From: Ciona intestinalis
Lineage: Eukaryota > Chordata > Ascidiacea > Phlebobranchia > Cionidae
Length of the DNA: 64,000 nt
Assembly (NCBI RefSeq): GCF_000224145.3
Contig: NC_020175.2
Location: 731,948 to 795,947, forward strand
Direction: 5' to 3'
Shown here piece after piece: positions 22,499-36,300 of this stretch. Numbering within the stretch: the first letter of the stretch is position 1; every line of letters starts with the position of its first letter. The notes below the pieces were generated by a model. It was not told where the DNA came from, ran no database searches, and saw only the letters and a program-made list of their open reading frames with translations. The position numbers and the translations under genes are program-made.

Positions 22499-25400
22499 TT
22501 AAACACCTCCAGCATTGCCACTGTTAGATGTAGGTAAATTGTGAGGGCTAGTCTGTACAGTAGATTGAGGTAATGTTGTGACCAATGGTCCACATTTTGG
22601 GTTTGAACCATTGGGATTATTAATCAATACAGTCTGAATGGGTGATGGTTTAAAGGTGATCTTTGGTAAGCTGACTGTCTTTTTATGTGAAGCTATGGGC
22701 AGCAAGATACTTGTTGAAGGTCTCGTCGTGCTTAGCGTCACTTTAATGAAGTTTTTTTCATTTGTTGGGCTGGTAGAAGTCTCTGGTTTTATTGGTGGTT
22801 TCATTTCAGCCAGTTTTACTTCTTTTCTCACAATCAATTGAGTTGTGATAGGATCTATAGGTGCAATTGCTGGCATGGCAGGCTGTTTGATTATATAAGT
22901 CGTTGTTGAACTTGATTCCAAACTACTTGTGACTGTACTTGATGCAGTTGTGGTAGGTGTGGTGTTTTCACATCTGTCCATGCTTGGTGTATCCACTGCA
23001 GGTATGGACAGGGGTGGAAGCTTGTGAATATAAGGTGGTTGTGTGGTAGTGTTACATTGCTGAGGGATCTCAGGTTTAGATTTCTTCCGTTTCCTTCTGC
23101 TTGCCATACATCTTGTCTTTCGTATTCGGGCGTTGTGCATTGCATTAGCCTGCATTTGAATGGAAAATTTTCAAATATCGGTTGACATCAACTAAGTATG
23201 ATAATTTAAAAGTTGAGATCAACTTTGATTCAGGAAACAAACTAAAAATGGTTTCAATGAAAATATAAAAGTGATTTGCTGTACAGTAAACAGATTTGGT
23301 AAAATAAAAACTGCCTTAAACCTACCATATGAATAGTGTTAACAAACTTTTCCGGAGGTTTCCTGCATCTTGTGATCCTCTTCCTTCCATCAGGAGCAAC
23401 CTCCAATCCTCCCTGAGGATTCTCTTCATCGGATCCATTTGGTGTGCAGTTGGAACAAACCCTGCCGAGAAAGAAAAAAGATCATTGATAATACAAAATA
23501 ATTTTTATCTTGGAATACACTATACAGTAGCGCAGATCAAACTAATTTAAAAAAAAAAGAAAATAGAATTAGTAACAAAACCATAATCAAATAACAATCA
23601 TAAATATAAGGCCCACCAAAGTTTGTTTACTTTTGCCCTTTTATCTTTTGCATACAGCGTTACATAGTTTTTCAATTTTTAAACTACAGTGAAGAATGCA
23701 TAGTTTACACTCTACTTAATTGTTCTTATTCATTTAGGAAACCTCTTACCAATAAGAAAACTTGCTTGGTTTTGGTACACATGTTCTTGGTGGGTCACAA
23801 CACCATATATGGTAGTGGTAATTGCATTTGAAACACTGCATCATCTTTAACGGTTCGTTCTTGTTCTTACAAACTTTGCACAACTTTGATATAACTGTAG
23901 CATTAATAAAATGGTTATATATTGCAGTGTGAATAGTGCTGTTTCATACGAGACTCTTTTTTTATGTAAACAACTTTGATCTAAAGAACTTTGTTTTAAT
24001 CTAAAGAAGTTTTTTGAAACCCTGTTTCTTTTTAAGCTAGGAATGGGCAATGGGACATATTGGTTAATGTGTATGGCATTTATCTGCATACCATCCTTTG
24101 ACTGTCCTATACAGGTCGCATTCAAAAATTTGCCTGCTCACTTTGATAAAGACAACCTGTATCAGATGTTGAAATATTGGTACACAAATTAATGCTATAG
24201 TTTAATATTCCTGTTAACAACAGCTAGTTAATTACCTTCAACAGGTTGTTTGGATTGAATAGAGCTGGAAAAACAGCTGTTGTTTTCAGCAAGTGTAACT
24301 TTAGGTTTCGACTCTGGCAGTTGTTTGATTGGTACCACGGGTTTCTTCATTAGAATGTTGCTACCATGTAATGGGGAAGTTCTTTCTGCATCAGCTTTTA
24401 AATCATTTACAATCTTCTGCAGTTTCTCTGTAATACTGCCGGCGCGCACCACCGTGCATTTTGTCATCAAACCGTTCAAGTTTGTTAACATCTTTATTGG
24501 AGAGACAATAAACCGCGGATTTTTTGTCTTAAGAGTTGACAGTGGTGTTATTTTCGACTTCATTAAAATATTGGGTTTCCAAGATTTAGTTCTGATTATA
24601 GTTGGCTTGCGTGGTCGGCTATTGGCTTGTGTTGTTACACCTGCAGGCTTCCATGTATGGCAAGTTAAAGTTTTCGAAACATCGTTTAGAACTTTAATAA
24701 CATTAGTTTGAAGTTCTGTAATTGAAACGGATTCATTTTTGTCATCTGCAGGTACAACACTATCTGGTTCATTCTTAAGTGAGGTTTTTTCAGTTTTCTT
24801 GAACACAACATGACTTATAGGTAAGGGTAAGGTCATTTTCTCCAGTGGTTTAATTTGCACTTGCGGGCTAATGTGTTTATTGTTCACAAACACAGGTTGT
24901 GATGTAACAATGGGTTTTGTATCTTCCAATGTTTTTTGGCCTATGGTGACAGTAACAGGTGGTAGAGAGGCGACTTCTTTCTTTAGACTTGAACTCTTTA
25001 ACGCGATTGAATTCGATGAGGTGTGTTCTGAAAATACAATTGATGCAACTTCTACAGCCTGGCAAGTGCAGAAGATTTAGGCCAGAGTTGGAACAAAAAG
25101 GCATAGACGGTACTGGAGTAACCATTTCGGTAAATTCAGCACAACTAGAGATAAGAATGACATGATTACATGAATAATAAAAAGAAAGAATAATCAGCAA
25201 AATAGGTTTATTGTGATAACATTAATTATCCGCTCATGCTATTTTTAAAACAGAAAATTAGGTTTTAAGCATTAACTCATTACTCACCGCTGGAGGATGT
25301 GGTTTTGACTTTATGATTATTGCTAGAAGACATATATTTCTTCTTTAGCATTCGCAGACGATCTCTTGATAATTTTCTCTTCTTTAAACTGCCTGTCTTG

Positions 25401-28042
25401 AAACTTCTCTGGATGTAATTCATCTGTGTTAAATATCATCAGAATAACTTTCATTGTACAATATTTATAACTGATACTCTGAAATAAAGTATTAATAAAT
25501 TTGCGTATTTTAGTTTAAAGCAGCTTGGACAAAATAACGTGGTGCCAAAATTTCACATTTTTTAAGAAAAAGTTAGGTATTGGTTTTCAGTATTGGTATT
25601 GAGCATTAAACCTTTGGTTACAGCCACTTAGCCAAGGGGCAGAACAGCACCTATACCTATGCTAAACCAAAACACAAATTTCCACTATAAGATAACACTA
25701 TAACCACCCCCACTAATCTAAATGTAATAATCACCAATGACATGCGATCCCAACTATGACCCACCCCACCCCAACCCAACTTTGACCCCACCTACCCCAC
25801 CTACCCCACCTACCATTCTCCTTTGTTCAAACAGTTGTTGATCATTAAGCAACGTGGTTGACAACTTTTCGGGAGGTCGATGAATCCTCCGCGTTAATCT
25901 TCTTCCCTCCTCTGTGATCAAACTCCCATGCTGATCATCATCAGATTCACTGGATGTTGCAACATCATTGGAAGGAGCGCACTCCGAACATTGCCTGTAT
26001 AATATGGGGTGTACTGTTATACTGGTGGTGATATGTAACTTTTTAACATCTTGTAAAAATGCCAGGCCACCAAGGGCCAGCAAAGCTGGTTAGGAACTCA
26101 ATCTGCTTAAAACAAACTTCTCATGTATACTGACATGCCCATGCAACATACTTACCACAAGGCAAACTTAGTCTTTCTTGGCATCTGTGTAAGAGGTGGA
26201 TCAAGACAGCCAAGGTGGGACCATTGGTTGCAAACATCACATTCAACCATTAGATGTTGTTTGTTATCAGACTTGCAAATATTACAAGATTTAAGGAGAT
26301 GAGATGTCATGTTTCTGTTGTAATCTTCGGAGTCGGATCCATTTAACTGAAAACATGATATTTAGGTTTTTCAGTTCGAGGAAGTGTTATATGGTATTTG
26401 AAAAATTTACAAATAAATGCAATACGTCACATCTTGTATATAAACTATTTTGAACCAGGACAAAACATAACATAAATATAAACAAGAGCTATAAGACACT
26501 GAAACGTTTGTTTCTAAAAAAGTGCCAAAACAACTTTTTTAGGTTTTATTCTATGTGCATATCTTATCTTGGACTTTTGTTTATATAAAATCTGGCAATA
26601 AATTAGTAGAAGGCAAAAGCTAAAATGGGGAAAATCATATTTTATTATTAAGTTAAAGTACATTGAGATCCAACCATGTTTTACACTATTTCTTTGCACA
26701 TATTTATTCAGTAAAAATATTCATTTAGAGAACAGATAATTATTCCGGAATACAAGTGAGTGAAGTGACTAACCTCAACATCCAGTGGTTGGTTTGGTGA
26801 TTCCGATGTTTCTTCTTCTGTATCTTGGACAACATGAACAAGTGGATGAAGGGACAAGCGAGCTCGTTTAGCATTTGTATGTTTTTTGTCACTGCATTGA
26901 AGTTATTTGTAAATGATATAATGTCATAACTTTGTGTCCGATTGCCAAGTGGTTCGGAAACTTATTAGTTTAAATTTAAAATACATAAATTTTTCAATAT
27001 ATCCATAAATTTGGCAGCATCATTATAAAAAGTCTTATTAGGCAAAAATATTTTAGAAAAGCGTAAAAATCTTCCTAATCTTTAATATTCCATAAACTTC
27101 TAAGAGCATAAACCAGATCCATATGGGTAAAATACTAACATCAGCATATCTGTATATTATTAAGTAACATCTCGTTTAGGTTACAGTACTGCGTTGGTGC
27201 ATACAATATTGCACACTGCTACAGTATACACCTATTGCCACACATGTTGAAAACACAAGTTCCATTTACCTTAGGTTGTTATGATTTAGATTCGCCCATT
27301 CCTTAAGTGATAATATCAATGAACAAAGATGTCGTGACGATGTTTTTAAATCCCGTTGTTTTCTTCGCTCCTCAAATAATGTGTTATGTACCTAAGACAA
27401 CATTTTAAAAGCTGGTGATATAAAAAGGCTTAACAAATGTATGCTAATGCCAAACATTTATATATTTCAAGGACAAGACCATACGCATAGGCGCCAAACC
27501 TAGGGTGGCAGGTTGGGCAGACCTAGCCTGGAGTTTTTTTATTTATCTGTAGACATTATTTTTACAAGATTGTGTGTCTAACTACCACTGCCTTTCATGC
27601 AGTTAAAAAAGTAAAGCCTGGAAGCACCTATACCTCTTCATATTGCTGTCGCAATTTTGACTGTTCTGTCATAAGCAGCTGATTTTTTTCCAGTTCTTCG
27701 TTAATTCTTTCCTTTGCCTCAGATATCCTGAGCTCACGATCAGCATAATGCGACACAAACTCTCCTGTGAGGTTCGGGGCAACACGGTGTCTTCGACGTA
27801 CTTTTGATGGGGAGGGGAAATAAGTGGCGGGGCTCTGGTGGTTGCAGTAATGAGTAAGGGTTATAATGATTGTGTTTAAAAAAATGCAAATATTATTTAT
27901 TGATAAACTTGCACAAGCCAATATGCGAGTAATTAGAAAAGAGTGAAATAAATGGTTAGAACTTAGGAATCAGTGTTGTAATGCTTTGTTTTTAATACAC
28001 ATGTAAAATACACATATCCAGAGAAACACTAACATACTAACT

Positions 28043-28094
<52 letters not shown>

Positions 28095-31000
28095 ATTAAG
28101 TCTCATCACGCCATAGAAGACCAAACAGTAATTTAAAAAAATTGTATATTATATATACAATATGGTTATTTTATAACCAAAATGACTTTACTTTTACATT
28201 GCCGCCAATTTTGTGCAGTAGTTAAGTAGCTTCAAATACACAAAAACTTACCCTAACATCAATGTTGTAAATTAACTCTGCTTTCTTGTTTAGTTGCAAC
28301 AGTGCTTCTGCATTTGTGGATAATAGCCTGGTTGGTGGGGGACCAGGTTTGAGGGGTAATTTGGGACGCTCATTTAATGAAAAGATGTAACGCTGTGTGC
28401 ATTTATTGAGACGGATCTGTATTAAAAAGGGGAAAAAACTAACTGCTTAACTGCCAATTTTGTAAAAGATAAAAGTGAGGAGATGTAATTGCAGAATGTC
28501 CTTTAGGCTGTGCCACTTAACATACAAGCCCAATATATTACTATTATTTTTTAACATACAAATTTATGCAGCTATTATTTGTTGTATAATGTTTATTACT
28601 ACACTAATGTAACCTTACACACCCAGTGATTTATCTTTTATTATTACCTTACGGTTTGAGTTTAACTTTTTTCGTTTACACGCATATTTAACAGCAGCAA
28701 AACAAGCCAGGGAAACTTTTTGTGACGTTTCCACATCTTCTTTGTTAACATGGTGCGGACAGTACACAAAGTAGGGATCCGTGGCACTTGGAAAAATATA
28801 CTATCGGTTAAAAATGAAAAGGACAAATCAAAGTATCAAGTTGAATTAAAATGGGTTATTTTTATAAATTAAAATATTTTCTATAATAAAAGTTTTGTTT
28901 CTCACAAAAAAAAACTGTATCCAAAAAGTCAACAGCGAGTGACGCTGAGGGACTTCGACTTTGAGCGGCTAGCTGCAAGCCTAATATTACCTTAATTCTT
29001 ATAGAATGTATAGCACCACTCACCTGTTCATGCCTGTCTCATTCTCTGACAACAATCCATGCTTCTGTGCACAAGTCACATGAAAATATACTTTACATAA
29101 ACCAGCATCACATTTAACACAGATACCTGTATATGGATTGGTTTAATGTTATATAATCATGTCGGCTTACAAAAAATATTACTTTGTAGGTGATTATTTC
29201 TTGGACAACATACTAGTACTAGTAACCACAATGGTAGCAGCGATAAGCCTTGAACCTACTACCACTGGGTTGGAGGTAGGCAAGCTAACTACTTTGCCAC
29301 AGCACCGGAAGGTAGGCTACATACCAGCATCAGATATTGCTAATGGTTAAGTAACAATTATATATTGCTGAACAGGTGTCTAAATTTCGAGAAATGCCAG
29401 TTTAGTTCAACTATCCAGGAAGGTTATCATGTTGTCTTACCTGTTTTAGAAACAAGTCTATCTTCGCATAAATAACATTCTTTACTTCCATATAACTTGT
29501 AGTTCAGATTCGAAAAATCGATTACATTTGATTTAGAATTTGATGAAAAAATATTGCTCTTTAAAATGTACCTGTGGAGGTATAGGAATTAAATATAGCA
29601 TTTCAATATTAGAATCACTTTACTAAATTAAAAGTTATTTTTTCTTTCAAAACACAAGCATAGTATAAGTCATATGGGGGACAAAATGTCAGACCAAACA
29701 CTTATCTTAGGCTAGTACAGCTATGATACAAAAAGAAACATTGGCTTAGTATAAACAAAACATGTATACGCACCTCGCACACACAACATGACACCACTGT
29801 CCTGTGTTTGTTTCTTTCAAACATCCTTCTTTGGATGGACACAACTCACAACTCTGCAAGGAATGATATATAAATATACATGCGTTAAACATTTACAAGT
29901 GTATGCTAACATAAAAACGAATAAAGGATACAATTGTACTAAGAACTTTTATATTTTAATCATTACATGTGTCAAAGTCCTGTTTTTCGCCAATACCAAT
30001 TATTTTTCTTAAAAAATATTGTCACATTTCAGATGTTTAATAGTAGATCAAAAGATACTAAATAAAATTTAAGTTGTTTTTCAATGAGTCTAGCTACTCT
30101 AGAAGAACTAATATAGTGAAGCAACATAAAACAATCCACTTCTACCTGCGGTTGAGCACTGATACAAACATCACAGAACCAAGACTTTTTCATTGACTTC
30201 AATTTTCTAGTTCTGCAACATTCTAGAAACAAGAAAAGGGAATGAAAATATAATGAATATATATTTTCTGTTATCTTTTTTCATTGTTCTCTTTCATTTT
30301 TTTTCATAAACTTAAGACTACTCTTACTAGAAAAGCTGTATCAAAACTACATTATTGCCGTACAGTTACAGCTAATATAATGTAAATGTAATGCTAAAAC
30401 AGGAAAACAGTTTTTTGCTTTACCTTTATGAACAGTTATGAAGCACTTGTGGCAGGTGAGCAAGTGTGCAGATTCATTGTGCTTTAAACAAATACAGCAC
30501 GTCCTTACTTGAGATAGATCAACATTCCGTTTTACCTATTTAAAATAATATTTAGATTTTTAGGCTGAAAGCATTTTATGTCAATATTTAAGCATTTGTG
30601 AGACTTTATATGTAATTGTAAAGCAATTGTAATTTTAAACACAAAAAAAGACATTACAGCATAATGAATATCTGTAATATACAATGCAATAGCAATGAAA
30701 AAATCCAATAATAAGATCTTCACTATTGTTTTCGAAAAGATAAATTATGCCAAGTTAAGGACAATGCATACAATATTTGAATATTATACTCACATAAGAG
30801 GTGGATACTTTCAATTGCTTCTCTGCTTTTTTTAATACATCCACTATAGGGTGAGGTACATTATAATACTTTGAATTTATCATCTCATTGGTAGATTTGA
30901 TTGTAGGTACACTGCCATGGTCCTTGAACGAACTTGGAATGCCTGGTACATAAGAGGTAGGTTTATATGTGGTTATTCCATCACATGTTATTTCCATATT

Positions 31001-32150
31001 ACCATTATCATTATACTGTGTACGTTTTGGCAGTTTCTTTGAGGTAGATGGTTCATTTTCATTCCCACTTTCAGATTCTGAAATACATTTTGTTAGTTGT
31101 TAGTTGTTACTAACAGATTTACATTTTGACTTTGTTGTGTACATATGTCACAAAAAAACTGTTAAAGAGCTTTACATTTAAATTAAAACGGTAATAAAGT
31201 TGTCCTACCTTCATTTGATGAGGAATTGCTATCCTCTGCACTGTCACTGGTCCCAGACTCACTCCCTGTTAAAATAAACATCATGTTTATGTGGGTATTA
31301 GATGAACGAAGCTGGTTACAATAGTAGTGTCATCATTATACAAGGCTTCATGCAACACAGGTGCACATTTGCATAAGTTTGAGGGAAACTTAGTAAAAAA
31401 TGTTACTTGACCAATACAATTAGTGAGTACTGAGTTAAAGCCTCCATAGCAATGGCCGTTAAATGCATTGCACCGGACAAGAATCAATAAAAATAATATT
31501 ACACAGATAAATAGACAAATTCAAATAATTTTAGTAGGCAACAAGTTTAAGTGTACAAACAATAGAGCGAATAATAGGGGTTCAAAACAAATAATTTTTG
31601 GTTGTGTAAAGGGGTAACAAGTAATTTTTTAAGCATATTAACTTTTCTTTGAAGGTGCATTTATACCTGATCCATTTCGTTCTGCGTGATCATGGGCCAC
31701 CTCAAAATCCATGTCCTCTTCCTCATCAGGATCGTCTTCCTGCATCAATCTCAGGATGTTCTCCTCCTGGAGCTTTATCTTCCTTTTTCCAGGAGCTCGG
31801 GACACTAAAATGTTAAGAAAAAATCAATTTTAAACTTTGAAGTAGGTGTCATTCATGAAATTACACATTAGTACAGTAGATAGGAAATAGTGGTTGTTAT
31901 AAATGGCCCGAAGGATTCTTTACACACAAAAAAGTGAGAAAATTTATTGGCTAAAAATCTAAATATATCAGAAAATGCGTTTTTGTCGATATTTAGTAAT
32001 TTCTTACATAATTTTACAAAATGTTGTTTAAAATAAAAACTCTCCCGAAAATCGCGCACAGGCAATTTTTTATTTTTTCGTCACGTAATACATATGGTTT
32101 GGTACAAGATAAAAACTCCACTTACGCATGGTTTGATACATGAAGCTCAT
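22499..32150 (-). CDS. PHF14: PHF14-like multi-PHD chromatin reader, 21 exons
   Basis: Exons: 32126-32150, 31667-31804, 31209-31265, 30794-31077, 30424-30535, 30146-30222, 29774-29853, 29441-29571, 29024-29126, 28648-28786, 28252-28416, 27634-27834, 27270-27391, 26774-26891, 26156-26346, 25814-25994, 25288-25423, 24236-25051, 23750-23894, 23326-23461, 22499-23149. All phases join (4008 bases, 1335 residues). The N-terminus is acidic and Ser-rich (QEDDPDEEEDMDFEV). PHD1 is at about 179-230 (CCICLKHN...SWFCDVC). A zinc-knuckle/extended PHD follows (SCELCPSKEGCLKE, ECYLCEDR, CVKCDAGLCKVYFHVTCAQ). A helical region (ELEKNQLLMTEQSKLRQQ) leads to PHD3 (CNICKSDN...HLGCLDPPL) and PHD4 (CKVCKNKN...IWCCDPP). 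Each of the last two is followed by an RxxRxPPEK motif. The order matches vertebrate PHF14, a nuclear reader of unmodified histone H3; the Thr/Ser/Pro-rich exons 18 and 21 are extra. The start exon (MSFMYQTM) is short and less certain. Confidence 0.92.
25762..25813. repeat. GTAGGTGGGG tandem repeat overlapping a PHF14 splice donor
   Basis: Read on the minus strand, the donor after PHF14 exon 16 is GTAGGT and the same ten-base unit GTAGGTGGGG is repeated about three times, then degenerates into G-rich sequence. This creates a row of near-identical donor sites. Confidence 0.75.
28051..28087. repeat. (AT)n microsatellite
   Basis: A run of about eighteen AT units in a PHF14 intron between exons 11 and 12. 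Confidence 0.95.
29165..29350 (-). repeat. SINE body fragment in a PHF14 intron
   Basis: GGTGATTATTTCTTGGACAA and ACCACTGGGTTGGAGGTAGG match the reverse SINE body. Confidence 0.6.
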
Positions 32151-33316
32151 GTTGCAATATTTACTAAAGATCGACTATAAACAAATAAAATAGCAAGAAC
32201 GATTCATCGCAAATTTTACGCAAATTGTAAAAACACCGCCAGAATCTAAAGTCGCTCGTTTTTACTTTGTTTATATTAACAGTCAATTCGGATGACATGA
32301 AGGCGTTGCTCAAAGAAAATTTTTAGAAAAAAACTTAAAAATTCTTTTTCTATAAAACGTAGGCATTTAGGTCTACTTTAAAATGAACTATTGCTAACAA
32401 ATTAAACTAATCGTACCTTTTGAATTTCTGTGTCAAAAGTTACCTCATTTGAAAAATATTTTAATAACCTAAAAACGATGAAAAACATGCTTAAGTTTAG
32501 GGTTTTAGTATAGAATAAAACCGTGGTTTGTCAAATTTAAATCAAAAATTACTCAAAACGTCTTTTTAATCTAATCAAGTAAAAAGCGTCTTATAAAGTC
32601 CCCTATTAACTACTATTGCGTCACGCCCAATTTTTAAATTTCGTTGTCACTTTACCGCACGTCATAATAGCTTCGCGCGGTCAGTTTGTTCCATGTTTAG
32701 TTTTGGAAAAGGGCGCTATTGTCGCATTCAATTCAGAGCAACATAATACGACAATGAAATTAAGATATTAATACCATTCAGAGAGTTAGGTACTTTTGCG
32801 TTTACTTTCCCTAATTTGGTAAAATACGGAGTTTCTCCTAACCCTTTTATTTGCGATGAGGTCATTCTTATGAGTTTGAATTTACTCAGCAGAATCGTTA
32901 CAACATTGCGTAGGAAGGCGAACATTCAAGTCGGGTAGTCTATACACTTCCTGTTCTGTGTTTAGGTCTTACTGGAAAATTTCTGTTTAGCCTATTTAGT
33001 ACATCTTAGTTAGTTTAGGAACTTAGGAATTTTAACATTTGTAACGTTATTTGTAGACTGTAGTTATACGCGTCGTTGCCCTATGGTTTAATTTCTTTAT
33101 TGACAGTGTGCCGGTAACAACTAAATAATTTTGTCATTAAAATATCCAATGATTTACTTTCTATAGAGTTCACTTTCCATATTTTCAGAACATTGGTGCT
33201 ATTTTCAGTGCTTTTTATACCAGCTTACATCAATAGAAAAACACTGTTATTTGGATATATAACAAGAATATTAAACCTGAAGATATACCTTCTTAGTTTT
33301 ATTGTGTCTGTCCGCA
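32151..33316. promoter_or_regulatory. Divergent promoter region PHF14 / Ig receptor
   Basis: About 1.2 kb lies between the PHF14 start (minus) and the Ig receptor start (plus). No MITE or SINE copy is evident, in contrast to most other intergenic stretches. Single core motifs cannot be assigned by eye. Confidence 0.5.
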
Positions 33317-36300
33317 ATGAATTTTAATGTTTTGTTATGTGTTGTTTTAGCATTTGGTAAGTAGATGGGATTCATTTTAAATTAGAAATTACTTTCTTTT
33401 GTCCTTTATTTTATAAGTTGTGAGCACATTTTAATTTTTTGCATGTTTTACTGTCACCAGTATCGTTTAACTGATGGTTCTCATGTTTTTGTATTTTATT
33501 TTACCTCGTTATTGGGCTAAAAAAACAAAATACGACTAAAACTTATACAGTCAAGTAAAACACCACAAAACTACCATTATTTCGTATGTGTATTAGTCAC
33601 GGATCACGGTTATACATTTCGAGTTCTATTGTAAATTAAAAATAGTAGATAATATTTAGTAAGGATGGGGTTCCTATGTATGGCTTGTAACTTTGGATAT
33701 CAGATAGGGGAATTGCCCCTTTAAGACAAGGTTATCTACGATATTAGTCCTACACCTACAGATTATATCATTTACTTTCTCTACAGTGTGTTGCTGTAAT
33801 GGAGTGCGAGTGACACTATTAAATGGTGCTGCAAGCCCTCTTCCTATTGAAGTAACTTTGGGAAATCCTATCACGTTAGCTTGTTCTTATCAACCTGAAA
33901 ATGGGAATGCCCAAGACGCAAGGTTGGTGAAGCTGACTTGTTATATTACTTGTCTGCAATTAAACTTGATTTAATTGTTTGTTTGCCCTTAACTTTTTAA
34001 ATTTGGTTTTATCTGGTTTGGGAACTTTTTGACGGGCCTGTACATAGGTTTATGTTGAGATCACAGAATTTACTCAATTTGTGGGCTGTTTTTTTCAAAT
34101 CTTGCCAACGGCTTTTTATTCTGAAAGTATTTATTACATAAAAGATATATATATATATATATATATAAATATAAATAGAATAACAAACTTAAGAGCAATA
34201 TCTTTTAACAAGAGAAAGATAACTTGACGAATAGCACATATAAAAATTACAGGACATTCTCGATTTGTCTGTCACTCTTACTTTCAACAAAGTTTTCTTT
34301 CTCAGGTTAGAATGGCTGTACAGCACTAATATGGATGGAACAAGTACCAGTGGTCAGAACATTGTTCTTGATGGTATTATTCAACCTAACTTTAATAATG
34401 GAAGGTTTTCCATTGTAAATCCATCCAGCTTGCAGATCAGTGAATCTATTAAAACTGATACAGGTAAGCATACGCACCGGCCATACATTTTATATATAAA
34501 AAAATAATGGAATCAGTGAGCATTTAGAATTTTGGGCACCGAACTGACTGAGTGAAACAAGTTCCCCAAAGTCCTATCACTACAAGCTTACCCGTAAATC
34601 TAGGATTTATGCCTCAGTTGGCCAAATGCACCAACATCCAGAGTGGTACATTAACATACATTGTTGCATAGTTCATATCATGGGGTGTAATATCAGTGCC
34701 ATCATGCTATGACGTTATGTATACTTGAAGATATTAAAAATAAGCTTCATTGTAAATTTTGATATTCCTAGCCTTCGTATTTAAATAAGTATAATGTCAT
34801 TGAAACTGTATTTTTATTCTCAGGTTCATATACTTGCCTTGTCACGCTACCCAATGATACACCAAGCAAGGGAAGTGGTACATACCATCTCACTGTCAAT
34901 GGTAAGCTCAAATCTCGAAATCTGTTAGATTTCATAACACAGCCCATTTAATTGTTGTATTAAATTGTAAAAAATGTCTTACATAAACACCTTTTTTTGT
35001 AAAAAACTCTTTATTGTTCTTGTAATTTATGCAAAATTAATTTGTAATGTAATCCTTTTATACTTATTGTCACCAATCTCCCTTTGATCTAATGTTTATG
35101 ATGTAAAACCTACAGTTCCCCCATCGCCACCACAGTGCCAATACACTTCCGACCATGCACTTACTATTGGCTTCGCAGCAGAGTTTCGATGTTTATCAGT
35201 TGAAGGTAACTTGGCCTCATCGGTTATTTAATATTTTGCATGTTTGTACTAAAAAAGGCACGTTTATGCTCAATGACGTGATTATCAAGTTAAAGACTTG
35301 AACTTTCTGTTACTGGTTAACGAAATGCCTTTGGTTAACCAGTTACTGGTTAACTTTTCACAGCCAAGTAATTATATTCAAACAACATTATACATACAGG
35401 AGTTATTGTACAAACAGCAGAAAAGATAGATCATAGTGCCTACTGGCCATTAAATAAACGTTATACTTTTATTCTCTTTTAAACATGTTTTTTAAATGTC
35501 ACCTTGCGTTTATTTTGAAATCATGGCCAATGTGCGAAAAACCATGTTTTAAAACTAAATTGTGTTATGGTTTGTGTTATATCATGAATATAGTCATATT
35601 TAATATGTAAATTATCTGATATATCTTTGACCAGGTATTCCTACCCCAACATACACCTGGTTTAAAAATGGGAGACAACTTCCGTTAAGTGCACAAGATG
35701 ATGTTACCTATAAAAACGCAAGTTTCAGCTATAGTGCGACCACAGGAGTACTCAAGTTCTCTGTAAGTAATGTCTAACACAACAAAGTGCTTATATGTCT
35801 GGTCGCTACGTCTTGTGGATTTTGTACGAATAACAAAGTTTAAGTTTTTCAATGATGTGTAAGAAACCCCAAGAAAGTTTACTGGAATTTCCAGCTGCCA
35901 TATTTTCCTGCAGCTGTTAATCCCTGCCTGCTGTATGCTTAACTACATGACCTGCTAACTTTTGAAACCAGGGTGACTTAGAAAATCAAAAAGTTTTCAG
36001 TTAAAACTAAGCTATGTTTACTACAAATTTAGTTACATGCTGAAATAAGATATGTCGAGGTTATTGGAAATTAAATCACTAATGTAATGCTAGGTTTGTG
36101 GTTATTTATTGGTGTAATTGGCCAAATCAGACCTACTTACTAATTAAACATATATTATATCGAACTATAGAATAATTACTTTACATTTAAGTTAGCGTGA
36201 ATGAGTGATTAGGTACTTTCATTGTAACCGAAGGACACATTTGTATCCTTGTCTCCTTGGGCAAGATACTTAACAGATATACTCCAACCCTGGGTGTCGG

